Counted from the stretch's first letter, positions 45,255-53,824 are shown. The stretch: DNA of 64,000 bases from Nostoc carneum NIES-2107 (GCA_002368155.1 AP018180.1:5541007-5605006), one strand, 5' to 3'. Made by a program: numbers and translations. Notes: generated by a model not told the origin, from the sequence alone.

Positions 45255-45689
45255 ATGACAACGATATCTAACGTTCAGGTAACGATTTCTTTGGCTGGGC
45301 TGGATTTAGATGACGAAGATTTGCAAGCAGAAGTGCAAAATTTGCTCCCGCAGCTAAGAGAAGTAGATGGCGTAGAAGAAGCCGCTTTAGTACCTGAAGA
45401 CAATGCACCCAAAGGCTCAAAAGCTTTCGGGGGCTTTTTGTGGAATTTGTTAAATTTAGAAATTAATCCGGCGAATATCAAGACATTGTTTAGCTTTTTG
45501 GGCGATCGCTTCGGCAACAAACCCATTAAACTGGTAGTCAAAGGTACTGATGGTAGAGAACTCAACCTTGAAGCCAGCAGTCGGGAAGAGTTTGAATTTG
45601 CTTTCCAAAAAGCACAGGATTTTTTGAATAGTACCAATAAGGCGCAAGACAGCAAAGATGGCGAAGGTAGCACTGCTAATAGGGATTAG
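45255..45689 (+). CDS. EACC1-like effector-associated constant component
   Basis: A 144-residue protein, alpha/beta in pattern: strand VQVTISLAGLDL, helix LQAEVQNLLPQLREV, strand EEAALVPEDNAPKGSKA, a helical stretch with INPANIKTLFSFLGDRFG, then hairpin strands IKLVVKGTDGRELNLEASS and a last helix. The VPEDxxPKGSKA and KGTDGREL signatures match, in my judgement, the EACC1 component described by Aravind and co-workers in NTP-dependent or caspase-linked conflict systems. Its last 32 bases overlap the caspase gene, so the two are translationally coupled. Its exact role (adaptor or inhibitor of the effector) is not established. Confidence 0.7.
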   Translation: MTTISNVQVTISLAGLDLDDEDLQAEVQNLLPQLREVDGVEEAALVPEDNAPKGSKAFGGFLWNLLNLEINPANIKTLFSFLGDRFGNKPIKLVVKGTDGRELNLEASSREEFEFAFQKAQDFLNSTNKAQDSKDGEGSTANRD

Positions 45690-47799
45690 TGAATATGAGC
45701 CAGGTTTAAATCCCCTACCTGCTGCTGTCAACGATATCGAGGCGGTTAGGCGAGTATTAGTAAACCCAGAAATGGGTAACTTTGCTGAGGAAAATATTAC
45801 TGTATTGGCAAATGCTGAACGCCAGAAAATGGAAGAAGCAATAGAGAAGTTGTTTGTGGATCGTCAAAAGGATGATTTGGTAGTTTTCTTCTTCTCTGGT
45901 CATGGAATTAAGGATGACACAGGCAAACTTTATCTAGCAACACGTACCACACGCAAAACTGCAAAAGGTGATTTAATTCGCGCATCTGCAGTTACAGCTA
46001 GTTTTGTACATGAAAGTATCAGTCGTAGCAGATCTCAAAGACAAGTCATTATTTTAGATTGTTGTTTTAGTGGTGCGATCGCTCAAGGGATGACTGTCAA
46101 AGATGATGGTAATGTAAATGTACAAGAGCAGCTAGGTGGTAAGGGTCGGGCAATTCTCACTTCTTCCACTTCTACCCAGTATTCCTTTGAGCAAGAAGGC
46201 TCAGAACTCTCAATTTATACCCGTTATTTAGTAGAAGGTATTGAAACAGGTGCAGCTGATAAAGATACTGATGGTTATATTTCCATCGATGAGCTGCATG
46301 AGTATGCAAGTACAAAAGTTCAAGAAGCCTCACCAGCAATGACTCCGAAGTTCTATCCAGTGGAGGAAGGGCATAAGATTTTGCTGGCAAAGTCGCCTAA
46401 GGATGACCCTAAGCTGAAATACCGTAAGGAATTCGATAAGATTGCCCTTGAAGATGAAGGAGATATTTCAATTGGCAATCGCTTTTATTTAGATGAGTTG
46501 CGTAATAATTTGAGATTATCGGTAGGTGAGGCTGAGACAATTGAGTTTGAGGTTCTGGAACCCTATCGGAAACGCCAAGAAAAATTGCAACGCTATGAGC
46601 AAGCTTTATCGCAGATAGTACAACAGCAATACCCCATTAGTGAAAGAGATCAGAATGGATTGCAACGCTTACAAAATATCTTGAATCTTCGGGATGAAGA
46701 TATAGCTGTAATTAAACAACAAGTGCTTGCACCAAAAGAAGCCGAAAGATTACACCAACAACGAGAAACAGCAGAATTTCAAAGACAGGAAGCTGAAAGA
46801 TTACGCCAGCAAAGAGAAAGGGCAGAACTTCAACGACAGCAAGAAATACTATGGTCTCCAACTGTTTCTGAGCCTAAATCTCCCCCAGATATTCAAACCC
46901 AGACTTTTGAGTTTGACACCGCTACCTTAACGGTAAAAAGCTCAGGATGGTTTGGAATGGGGAAAAAAACCTATGAAATTAACCCTAGTCGTGGACAAGC
47001 TGAGTTTTTTACAGAAAATCTGGGTAATGGCGTAGTTTTGGAAATGGTGGCAATTCCTGGTGGTAAATTTCTCATGGGTTCGCCAGAGAATGAGGAAGGA
47101 CGATATGACTCAGAAAGTCCACAGCATAACGTTACCATTCAACCCTTTTTCATGGGGAAGTTTCCTGTTACTCAAAGCCAATGGCAAGCCGTTGCTGCTC
47201 TTGATAAAGTAAATATTGATTTAAATCCCGATCCAGCTAGATTTAAAGGTGCTAATCGACCTGTAGAATGTGTTTCTTGGGATGATGCAGTTGAGTTCTG
47301 CGCTCGACTCTCAAAACAGACACAGACAATGTATCGCTTACCCAGCGAAGCAGAATGGGAATATGCTTGTCGGGCGGGAACAAATACCCCGTTTTATTTT
47401 GGCGGAACAATTACAACCGATTTAGCAAATTATCGCGGTACAGACTGGGATTATCAAGCAACAGTTTACTCAAGCAATTATGGTCAAGGCCCTAAGGGTG
47501 AATTTCGTGAGCAAACAACCGATGTGGGAAAATTTCCTGCCAATCGCTTTGGTTTATTTGATATGCATGGAAATGTATGGGAATGGTGTCAGGATGAGTG
47601 GCACGAAAATTATAATAATGCACCAGCAGACGGCAGTGCTTGGTTAGTTGAGAATGATAATCAGAAAAGGCTGCTGCGTGGTGGTTCGTGGGGCAACGTT
47701 CCCTGGAATTGCCGTTCAGCGTATCGCGACTGGGGCGCGCCTGCCTATAGGTACGGCAGCGTGGGTTTTCGGGTTGTGATGGTTTGGCACAGGACTTAG
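45658..47799 (+). CDS. Caspase-like protease fused to a SUMF1/FGE-type C-type-lectin domain
   Basis: A 713-residue protein. Caspase (C14) domain about 1-245: MAKVALLIGISEY, catalytic His in FFFSGHG (about 82) and catalytic Cys in IILDCCFSGA (about 134). A helical region (about 260-360) and an Arg/Gln/Glu-rich coiled-coil (about 362-400, repeats of AERLRQQRE) follow. The SUMF1/FGE-like domain (about 455-713) shows IPGGKFLMGSP, PVTQSQWQAV, RLPSEAEWEYACRAGT and MHGNVWEWCQDEW, ending RGGSWGNVP...GFRVV. The paired redox Cys of true formylglycine enzymes are absent, so this fold is probably a binding module. I infer a sensor-triggered cell-death protease, coupled to the EACC1 protein. The last exon-like stretch resembles a DGR variable region. 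Confidence 0.9.
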   Translation: MAKVALLIGISEYEPGLNPLPAAVNDIEAVRRVLVNPEMGNFAEENITVLANAERQKMEEAIEKLFVDRQKDDLVVFFFSGHGIKDDTGKLYLATRTTRKTAKGDLIRASAVTASFVHESISRSRSQRQVIILDCCFSGAIAQGMTVKDDGNVNVQEQLGGKGRAILTSSTSTQYSFEQEGSELSIYTRYLVEGIETGAADKDTDGYISIDELHEYASTKVQEASPAMTPKFYPVEEGHKILLAKSPKDDPKLKYRKEFDKIALEDEGDISIGNRFYLDELRNNLRLSVGEAETIEFEVLEPYRKRQEKLQRYEQALSQIVQQQYPISERDQNGLQRLQNILNLRDEDIAVIKQQVLAPKEAERLHQQRETAEFQRQEAERLRQQRERAELQRQQEILWSPTVSEPKSPPDIQTQTFEFDTATLTVKSSGWFGMGKKTYEINPSRGQAEFFTENLGNGVVLEMVAIPGGKFLMGSPENEEGRYDSESPQHNVTIQPFFMGKFPVTQSQWQAVAALDKVNIDLNPDPARFKGANRPVECVSWDDAVEFCARLSKQTQTMYRLPSEAEWEYACRAGTNTPFYFGGTITTDLANYRGTDWDYQATVYSSNYGQGPKGEFREQTTDVGKFPANRFGLFDMHGNVWEWCQDEWHENYNNAPADGSAWLVENDNQKRLLRGGSWGNVPWNCRSAYRDWGAPAYRYGSVGFRVVMVWHRT
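47683..47775 (+). other. Candidate DGR variable region (VR) at the 3' end of the caspase-FGE gene
   Basis: From RGGSW to GFRVV the codons at positions usually Asn-rich in this fold are GGC, AAC, GTT, AAT, TAT, GAC, GGC, GCC, TAT, TAC, GGC and AGC. All are NNC or NNT, as expected if AAC/AAT template codons were changed at their adenines. Intervening codons (CGT, TCA, GCG, CGC, CCT, AGG) look constant. Such C-terminal C-type-lectin segments are the standard DGR target. No template repeat or reverse transcriptase was found in the window. Confidence 0.55.
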
Positions 47800-47931
47800 T
47801 AACCCTTTAAACTTTTGTCCTTTAGCACTTTACCCTTCTTTTTGTCTCGTGCTCTGCGCGATCAAATTTTTTATTTAATTTTTTAGATGAGTGATTTACT
47901 AATAATTCGTAATTCGTAATTAAAAAGTTAG

Positions 47932-48035
47932 GGTGTGTTGTCGCGCAGCGCAACGCACCGAAATATTTTACATAATCAAAGGTGCGTTAGCCTATCCTGC
48001 GGGAACGCTAAAAGCGAACGGCATAACACACCCTT
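47932..48035. repeat. Two family G-type hairpin repeats
   Basis: GGTGTGTTGTCGCGCAGCGC followed by AACGCACC, then GGTGCGTTAGCC...GGCATAACACACC. They lie between the caspase gene and the 21-bp minisatellite; nothing else is seen in 47800-48137. Confidence 0.65.
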
Positions 48036-48137
48036 GTATATTGAAAGAAGTGGTGAATGGAAATTCATCGGGTGTACCAAAAAAAAGTCCAGGCTTATTC
48101 CAGTGAGGTTGATTAAACTCTCCCTCTGAAACTTGTT

Positions 48138-48423
48138 GCTTTGTTAACCAAAGTCGTTAGCTTGTTAACCAAACTCGCGACCTTATTAAACAAAGTCGTA
48201 GTCTTGTTAAACAAACTCGTTAGCTTGTTAAACAAACTCGCGACCTTGTTAAACAAAGTCGTAGTCTTATTAAACAAACTCGCGACCTTGTTAAACAAAG
48301 TCGTAGTCTTATTAAACAAACTCGTTAGCTTGTTAAACAAAATCGTAGTCTTGTTAAAGAAAGTCGTTAGCTTGTTAAAGAAAGTCGCAATCTTGTTAAA
48401 CAAACTCGTTAGCTTGTTAAACC
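48138..48423. repeat. Minisatellite of 21-bp units, open on both strands
   Basis: About 13.5 units of CTTGTTAAACAAACTCGTTAG type, with alternating endings GTTAG, GCGAC and GTAGT. TTGTTAAACAA within each unit is self-complementary. On plus it reads as heptads such as LLNKLVS, and on minus as LFNKTTT. The plus frame (48141-48452) resembles a leucine zipper, but has no convincing ribosome site. It ends 20 bp before the amidase stop codon. Confidence 0.88.
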
Positions 48424-48443
48424 TAGGTGAAACCCTTGTGAAT

Positions 48444-49295
48444 TTAGCCTAAGTGCTGGCGATAGCTGTGAAGTAAATCAAAGAATTTATCAAAATCAAA
48501 GTTTATCGGGTCAATTTTTTGGCGTGAACGGTCTACGGCTTTATGGGTAGTAATCCGCTCATCGGGAACTTGACTTTGAGCGATTAACCAAGCTAAAGAT
48601 TCATATTGAGCTTCGGTATAGCCACTGTGATATTGTGCTGTGTTATCTCCCCATGCTTCTGGCGGTGTTTCTAAAGAAACGTGATAGGCAAAGTTATTAA
48701 CAGAAGGTGGTAAATTGGGATTTGTTTTCACCGTTTCCTCACCATTAGGGCCTTCAAACACCGAATTACCTGCACCAAAGGCGCGTTTATCTGGAGGAAT
48801 GAGATAAACTACTGTCCCATCTTGGGTAATTAAGGTGTGATAACTTGCTTGAATATTTTCATTATCATGAGGTGTTTGAAAAAAATTAACCGCGCTAGAA
48901 GCAGAATTACCAGTTTCATGTATGACTATAATTGGCTGATTGTGGAGAGTCACACCATTAATATCTTTGGCGTAACGTTCTCCATAGTTGGTTGGGTTTA
49001 CATTAGTGATAAGATATCGAGGTTTATAGCTAGCAAATGCTTGAGTAGTGCGATACAATCCTGCAACCTTTTTCTTTTTGGCAGTTGGTTTAATTGAAAT
49101 CTGAGATTTAGTCTCTGGATTTTTGGCTGATTGTAATTGCGCCTGGGGATACTCACTCCAAGCTATAACCTCTGGATTAGATATTGCATTATTGTTCTCA
49201 ATTTTTGGTGATTTACCAGCAAAAACCGCCAAAATTAGAGTGGCGAACAATAAGAAAATAAGCATTACTTTAGTCGCCCATTCTCTGAATCTCAT
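48444..49295 (-). CDS. Peptidoglycan amidase (N-acetylmuramoyl-L-alanine amidase, amidase_2/PGRP fold)
   Basis: A 283-residue protein with an N-terminal membrane anchor or signal (about 8-27, VMLIFLLFATLILAVFAG), a polar linker, and an amidase_2 domain about 115-275. Zinc ligands are the His in IVIHETGNS, a His in YHVSLETP or nearby, and the pair around THKAVDRSRQKIDP. It cleaves the bond between muramic acid and the stem peptide in the periplasm. The coding end abuts the 21-bp minisatellite, so that repeat forms its 3' untranslated region. Confidence 0.88.
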   Translation of the reverse strand: MRFREWATKVMLIFLLFATLILAVFAGKSPKIENNNAISNPEVIAWSEYPQAQLQSAKNPETKSQISIKPTAKKKKVAGLYRTTQAFASYKPRYLITNVNPTNYGERYAKDINGVTLHNQPIIVIHETGNSASSAVNFFQTPHDNENIQASYHTLITQDGTVVYLIPPDKRAFGAGNSVFEGPNGEETVKTNPNLPPSVNNFAYHVSLETPPEAWGDNTAQYHSGYTEAQYESLAWLIAQSQVPDERITTHKAVDRSRQKIDPINFDFDKFFDLLHSYRQHLG

Positions 49296-49522
49296 TTTTT
49301 TATACTAATAAAATACTTACTACTAATTTTAATATCTAAATATTACAGAAAAATAGACTATTAGTATACTTGTCTGGGCTAAGTATTTCTGTTAGGCTAT
49401 AAATCTTTTCATAAAGAAATATAGGTTAGGCTTTTAAGATTCATGTTGGGTTGCGCTGTGCTTAACCAAATCTACGTCGGCTACATCTACTACTTGAGAG
49501 AAATGCAGGTTTAGCTATTACT

Positions 49523-50134
49523 CTATAAACCATCCCACTGAAATTCCGCTAACATTAATAAGCAAAAAGCCATAAAAGCGCCAGTGCAGAGAAACTGCCA
49601 AGGAGCAATATAAGGTAATAAAAAGATTAACAATAGGTGCAGTATACCTGTGAAGATTAGGGCACGCGATCGCACTCCCAAACCAGTACATATGTATCCA
49701 ATGGTGCTTAACCCTAACCATAATGCACAGAGATTAGATAGTATTTCCACCCAACCCAAATAAATACTCAAATCTGTTAATATCACCCCCAACAGCATTA
49801 GTAATACCCAGGAATACAGCACCCATCTCACTTTTCTTTCGCTTACCCAGTAAGTAGCCCAACTTACCATTGCTACTGTACCGATACAACTGAGAATAGT
49901 CCATAACGTAGCTTGTAAACTCCAACTAATAGGAAGAAACTGAGCATTGATAAATATTGTTAGTAGTAGCAAACTCCAAAATATGCAAGCTTGATCGACG
50001 CAGGTGTAAAAAGTGGAATGAAGTTTAACACTACCGATTTGCCAGTTAATATACCTGATTCCAAACTGGTTTTGAACTTCTAGAGTTAATAGTTTCCGGA
50101 CTAAAAGAGGTTGCGAATAATTAAAAAAACTCAT
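49523..50134 (-). CDS. Hypothetical multi-span membrane protein
   Basis: A 203-residue protein with an N-terminal soluble part of about 45 residues and then five or six hydrophobic helices (for example ACIFWSLLLLTIFINAQFL, VLYSWVLLMLLGVILTDL, ALIFTGILHLLLIFLLPYI). No motif identifies a transport or enzyme family. It is isolated on the minus strand between the amidase and a repeat region. Confidence 0.7.
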   Translation of the reverse strand: MSFFNYSQPLLVRKLLTLEVQNQFGIRYINWQIGSVKLHSTFYTCVDQACIFWSLLLLTIFINAQFLPISWSLQATLWTILSCIGTVAMVSWATYWVSERKVRWVLYSWVLLMLLGVILTDLSIYLGWVEILSNLCALWLGLSTIGYICTGLGVRSRALIFTGILHLLLIFLLPYIAPWQFLCTGAFMAFCLLMLAEFQWDGL

Positions 50135-50469
50135 TATGGAAAGTTTTTACCAAGTTTATATAATCTTTTTTGTTATATATAAAATTATTTGAGTTTTAAT
50201 CTAATCTCTCTTGGGTGATAAATTTAGCTTTGTTATATTCTGTATTTAGTTATAATTTTGTAATTGTTTTTACAGAAACCTAGATGGATAAATAAACCTA
50301 AAGCCAGAAAATTTATACAATGGCTAAATTATTATCATTTCATGACAAAAATTCCGACTGTATAGAAGCCGGAATTAAGAGTTTTTAATAATAATCGGGT
50401 TAATAAATTACAGCTAATTTTTTAGTGTTTAACTTGCTATTGGCTAATACCTATGCAATTTATAGAACT

Positions 50470-50570
50470 TATACAAAATTCAATAATGTTGGCGAAACAT
50501 CAATATATTCTAGAGGGCAAGGCAGTGCCTTGCCCCTACAATTTGTCGTATTCTTTTTTCAAATGGGTAT
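50470..50570 (+). repeat. MITE-like repeat family A, copy 6
   Basis: ATACAAAATTCAATAATG on the left and TTTTTTCAAATGGGTAT on the right, with core GGGCAAGGCAGTGCCTTGCCC. The surrounding 50135-50664 is AT-rich and otherwise empty. Confidence 0.8.
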
Positions 50571-50593
50571 AATTTTTGATTGTTGAAATTAAC

Positions 50594-50628
50594 GTAGGAT
50601 GCGTTACGCTATCGCTAACGCATCCTAC
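50594..50628. repeat. Hairpin repeat family G, copy 2 (perfect)
   Basis: GTAGGATGCGTTA, a 9-bp loop CGCTATCGC, then the exact complement. It lies 36 bp beyond the phytol-kinase stop codon, so it may form that transcript's 3' hairpin. Confidence 0.8.
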
Positions 50629-50664
50629 ATGGTAATGAGATTTTTCAGAATTTAAATCATACTC

Positions 50665-51369
50665 CTAGATGGGAAAAAGCTGCATTAACATAAACGCTAA
50701 AGCCGCGCTACCTAAAGGAACTGTGAGATTATCAATTCCAAGAAACGAAAAAGCTTCTAAAGCTGTAGCGACAACAGCCACTAGCAAAGATACTATCCAA
50801 GTTTGCCAGATATTACCTTGGCTAACCAGCAAAACTAAACTACTGACTAGGTAACTAGCAAAGGTCATTGTTAATGAGCCTTCCCAGCTTTTTTGTGACC
50901 CGAAAACTTTATACTTATGTTTACCAAAGCGCTGACCAATTAAGGCTGCAAATCCATCACCCCATGTCATTACCAAAATTCCTAAGGCTGCGTATTGGGG
51001 TTGTTGCAGATACCAGAAGCAAGCAATTAAAATGCCGAAACTCACAGAGTAAAAAAATGTCCCTAAACTTTGACGACCGACGCTATTAATACCGGGGAGA
51101 ATTGGCAAGCGATAAGACAATAAGGTAACTGCACTGGCTACAATTGAAGCTGTAATACCAATACTTGCAGGAATATTTAACCACCACGCCAGTAAAATCA
51201 CATTACCAGTGCCAATGTGAACTATCTTGCGGATGATTTCTGGTTCTTTATGGGCAAAGCGATTTACACCCCAAGCGATCGCTAAAATAAATAACACCCA
51301 AACTGCTGCGATCGCAATTTGTAGCCATAAAGGGGGAATTGACTCTAAACCAGGAATTGTAATCACCAA
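50665..51369 (-). CDS. Phytol/polyprenol kinase family membrane protein
   Basis: A 234-residue protein with six or seven membrane helices and the CTP-dependent kinase motifs of the dolichol/phytol kinase and CdsA-like group: EIIRKIVHIGTGN, MTWGDGFAALIGQRFGKHKYKV and SQKSWEGSLTM. In cyanobacteria the best-known member phosphorylates phytol released from chlorophyll, for tocopherol and chlorophyll recycling. Polyprenol as substrate cannot be excluded. It is divergent from yidD. Confidence 0.85.
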   Translation of the reverse strand: MVITIPGLESIPPLWLQIAIAAVWVLFILAIAWGVNRFAHKEPEIIRKIVHIGTGNVILLAWWLNIPASIGITASIVASAVTLLSYRLPILPGINSVGRQSLGTFFYSVSFGILIACFWYLQQPQYAALGILVMTWGDGFAALIGQRFGKHKYKVFGSQKSWEGSLTMTFASYLVSSLVLLVSQGNIWQTWIVSLLVAVVATALEAFSFLGIDNLTVPLGSAALAFMLMQLFPI

Positions 51370-51427
51370 AAATGCTAGTAGAAAACTTGGCTCTTATTTA
51401 CTACTTTATTAGATTTAGGTTATTGCG

Positions 51428-51664
51428 ATGAAACTATTATTGATTTGGCTGATTAAAGGCTACCGAATGTTTATTTCGCCGTTGTTTCCCCCAACTTGTC
51501 GGTTTCAGCCCACTTGTTCAATGTATACTATCGAAGCAATTGAAAAATTCGGTGCATTGCGGGGTACTTGGATGGGAATTCGCCGGATTTTACGCTGTCA
51601 TCCCTTCCATCCTGGTGGTTACGATCCAGTACCGGAAGTTGTAGAAAAAGTAACTAAAGATTAG
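51428..51664 (+). CDS. yidD: Membrane protein insertion efficiency factor
   Basis: A 78-residue protein. [19 protein letters not shown], then [16 protein letters not shown] and [13 protein letters not shown] are the family signatures, with three conserved Cys. YidD is a membrane-associated helper of YidC-dependent insertion. Here it is not beside rnpA or yidC; the next gene on the same strand is the dipeptidase, 43 bp on. Confidence 0.93.
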   Translation: MKLLLIWLIKGYRMFISPLFPPTCRFQPTCSMYTIEAIEKFGALRGTWMGIRRILRCHPFHPGGYDPVPEVVEKVTKD

Positions 51665-51707
51665 CAATTTCTACCGTATATTTTTTTAGCCTCAATCTGC
51701 TGCGACA

Positions 51708-52421
51708 ATGAGACCATATCACCAAATCCCAATTTTAGAATGTGGTGAACCTTTAATAGCGATTCCCTTAGAACTATTTGCTGTGGAATCTCCCCATCCT
51801 TATGAAAAACTGGGCGCGCCTTATGGCGAACATTCTCCTTATTATCTGCGGCAAAGTGTGGTTGAATGTTTGATTCAAGCGCAAAATTATCTGCGATCGC
51901 AATATCCTAATTGGTACATCCAAATTTTTGATGCTTATCGCCCCGTTGCGGTGCAGCAGTTTATGGTAGATTACAGCTTTGCCGAAGCACTGAAGCAAAG
52001 AGGACTGATTGAGGTAGAGTTATCGCCTCAACAACTGCAAGAAATTTGGGAAGCTGTTTATCAAATTTGGGCTGCACCTAGCTTAGATACAAAAACTCCA
52101 CCGCCCCATAGTACTGGTGCAGCAGTAGATGTGACATTGGTAGATGATACTGGGAAAATTGTGGATATGGGTTCACCGATTGATGAATTGTCAGAGCGAT
52201 CGCTTCCCGATTACTATGCCAATAGTGAGTCCCCACAGGCAAAACAGTATCATACTCACCGTGAGTTACTGCGAGATGTGATGTTAAAAGCTGGATTTTG
52301 CCGCAATCCTAGAGAGTGGTGGCATTTTTCTTATGGGGATCAAATGTGGGCTTGGTTAAATAATCAATCTCATCCCAATAATTCTTTTACAGCCCGCTAT
52401 GGGCGTTTTCATATAAATTAA
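51708..52421 (+). CDS. D-Ala-D-Ala dipeptidase-like peptidase (M15D, VanX/DdpX type)
   Basis: A 237-residue protein. The zinc and catalytic motifs are PPHSTGAAVDVTL (SxHxxGxAxD) and REWWHFSYGD (ExxH), with FDAYRPVAVQQ as the Arg-containing YRP motif. It hydrolyses D-Ala-D-Ala. In organisms without vancomycin-resistance operons it is thought to recycle cell-wall dipeptide. There is no signal peptide, so it is cytoplasmic. It is probably co-transcribed with yidD. Confidence 0.9.
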   Translation: MRPYHQIPILECGEPLIAIPLELFAVESPHPYEKLGAPYGEHSPYYLRQSVVECLIQAQNYLRSQYPNWYIQIFDAYRPVAVQQFMVDYSFAEALKQRGLIEVELSPQQLQEIWEAVYQIWAAPSLDTKTPPPHSTGAAVDVTLVDDTGKIVDMGSPIDELSERSLPDYYANSESPQAKQYHTHRELLRDVMLKAGFCRNPREWWHFSYGDQMWAWLNNQSHPNNSFTARYGRFHIN

Positions 52422-52583
52422 TTTATCGTAATTAGTCTCAATTAATATTCAATAAATCTAGTGTTTCCAAGCAGTTAGGTGCTGATTAAATCTGTCCATA
52501 CTAGGCAAATATTAAATATTTTGAGGTGGATTAAGGGAAAAATTATTATAAATAATGTAGGAGACTCAATATCATACATACCC

Positions 52584-52709
52584 CAATACTGCTCTGTTAA
52601 GGATTTTCAAATCGGAATTTAGTTTGGGGAAAAGCTGAAAGGGGAAGGGTTAAAGGTTTTTTCTTGCCCCTTTTCCCCTTCCCCTTTTCCCCTTAACCGA
52701 CAAGTATTG
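52584..52709 (+). repeat. MITE-like repeat family B, copy 4 (intact)
   Basis: It begins CAATACTGCTCTGTTAAGG and ends CCTTAACCGACAAGTATTG, the same length (126 bp) as the copy at 13865. It ends 25 bp before the DUF2127 gene, so the ribosome site lies just outside it. Confidence 0.85.
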
Positions 52710-52734
52710 ATAGATACCCTACTCAGGAGGTTGC

Positions 52735-53184
52735 TTGGCAAAGCGTTCACCGGGATTGATAACAATTGTTTGTTACAAAGCATTTGTTGCTTCACTTTTA
52801 ATGGTTACTTCTATAGCTTTATTATTGGCATTAAAAAATCATCAATATTTAGAAGAATTTTCCGATAATTACGTATTAGAAGGTAAAGCCAGCATCATTA
52901 ATTGGCTTGTAGAAAAAATTCTAAATTATAATCGTAAAACCTTAGTATTTAGCGGTATTGCTTCAGGAATATATGCTATTGTGACTGCTATTGAAGCGAT
53001 TGGGTTATGGTACGAAAAGCGTTGGGCACATATTTTAGTGCTGATACTAGTCGGTATTAGTATACCGCCAGAAATATATGAATTAATTCGCGGACTATCC
53101 CCAATAAAATTAATTGTTTTAATCGTCAACTTAGGCGTATTTTGGTATTTATTAAAGAATTTCCCTAAACATAAACATTCGTAG
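52735..53184 (+). CDS. DUF2127 membrane protein
   Basis: A 149-residue protein with a TTG start supported by AGGAGG 5 bases upstream. It has four hydrophobic helices (SLLMVTSIALLLAL, FSGIASGIYAIVTAIEAIGLW, HILVLILVGISIP, IVLIVNLGVFWYL), with the typical LWYEKRWAH and IPPEIYEL motifs of DUF2127. Function is unknown. Its stop codon lies inside a family G hairpin (53181-53211), so the last codon or two were supplied by the repeat. Confidence 0.85.
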   Translation: MAKRSPGLITIVCYKAFVASLLMVTSIALLLALKNHQYLEEFSDNYVLEGKASIINWLVEKILNYNRKTLVFSGIASGIYAIVTAIEAIGLWYEKRWAHILVLILVGISIPPEIYELIRGLSPIKLIVLIVNLGVFWYLLKNFPKHKHS

Positions 53185-53272
53185 GATGCGTTAGCGATAG
53201 CGTAACGCATCAGCACAAAAGCTAAATCATTAGTGAAAAATTCAATCCCCGACTTCTCAAAGAAATCGGGAA
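53181..53272. repeat. Family G hairpin (copy 3) and family E hairpin (copy 3)
   Basis: 53181-53211: GTAGGATGCGTTA, loop GCGATAGCG, TAACGCATC. 53244-53272: ATCCCCGACTTCT with AGAAATCGGGAAT, a degraded family E hairpin. Both lie between the converging DUF2127 and TspO genes. Confidence 0.7.
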
Positions 53273-53315
53273 TATAGACATCGTGCATTTTCACAAATTA
53301 TCCCTTTTTGATAGC

Positions 53316-53798
53316 CTACGCATCTTCAGGATTGAGATGTTTTAACTCATCAGTAGTGTATGTGCCGATAGGACTCCAAACTAGATAAGGAACGAGTAAA
53401 AGCGCTGCTACCCAAGAAATTGGCAAAACGAAAATTGTGAGAATCACACTTAAAATTAATCCACTAAGCCCTAAATTTTCCCCGATATTGAGGCTATGAA
53501 ATCTCAACATTACAGGAATATAGGCAACAGTAATAATTTCTAGCGCTAGGTACAAACCCATTATTATCCAGGTAATTAAACTACCTGGATTTTTTTGCCA
53601 AACAATATTAGCGGAAGCTGCACCACAAATAAAAATCGTTGTCCAAATAAATGGAATAAGTGGTTCAAAAACTAGCCAGCGAGGGCGACTTAACAGCGCG
53701 AACCATTTGACATCACGGGGTGTGATGAAGAAACTACCGAGTGCAATCAAGAATGTGACAGCACCAATCACCATCCAAGATTCAATCATGGTGTTCAC
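53316..53798 (-). CDS. TspO/MBR family membrane protein, copy 1
   Basis: A 160-residue, five-helix protein. SRPRWLVFEPLIPFIWTTIF and VPYLVWSPIGTYTT are the TspO signature regions; the Trp/Pro-rich loop that helps bind porphyrins is kept in part. Family members bind tetrapyrroles and respond to stress in cyanobacteria. A paralogue lies 350 bp upstream on the same strand, with a family D repeat between them. Confidence 0.88.
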   Translation of the reverse strand: MNTMIESWMVIGAVTFLIALGSFFITPRDVKWFALLSRPRWLVFEPLIPFIWTTIFICGAASANIVWQKNPGSLITWIIMGLYLALEIITVAYIPVMLRFHSLNIGENLGLSGLILSVILTIFVLPISWVAALLLVPYLVWSPIGTYTTDELKHLNPEDA

Positions 53799-53824
53799 CT
53801 TTGCCTGTACATTTTGTTAAGCCC

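Noticed and set aside
47800-48137. DGR template repeat or Avd/reverse transcriptase next to the variable region
   Set aside because: I looked for a second copy of the RGGSW-GFRVV coding segment and for a reverse transcriptase on both strands of the window and found none.
48113-48452. Leucine-zipper protein or CRISPR array
   Set aside because: Units are uniform 21-mers without spacers. Both strands are equally open and neither has a good start context.
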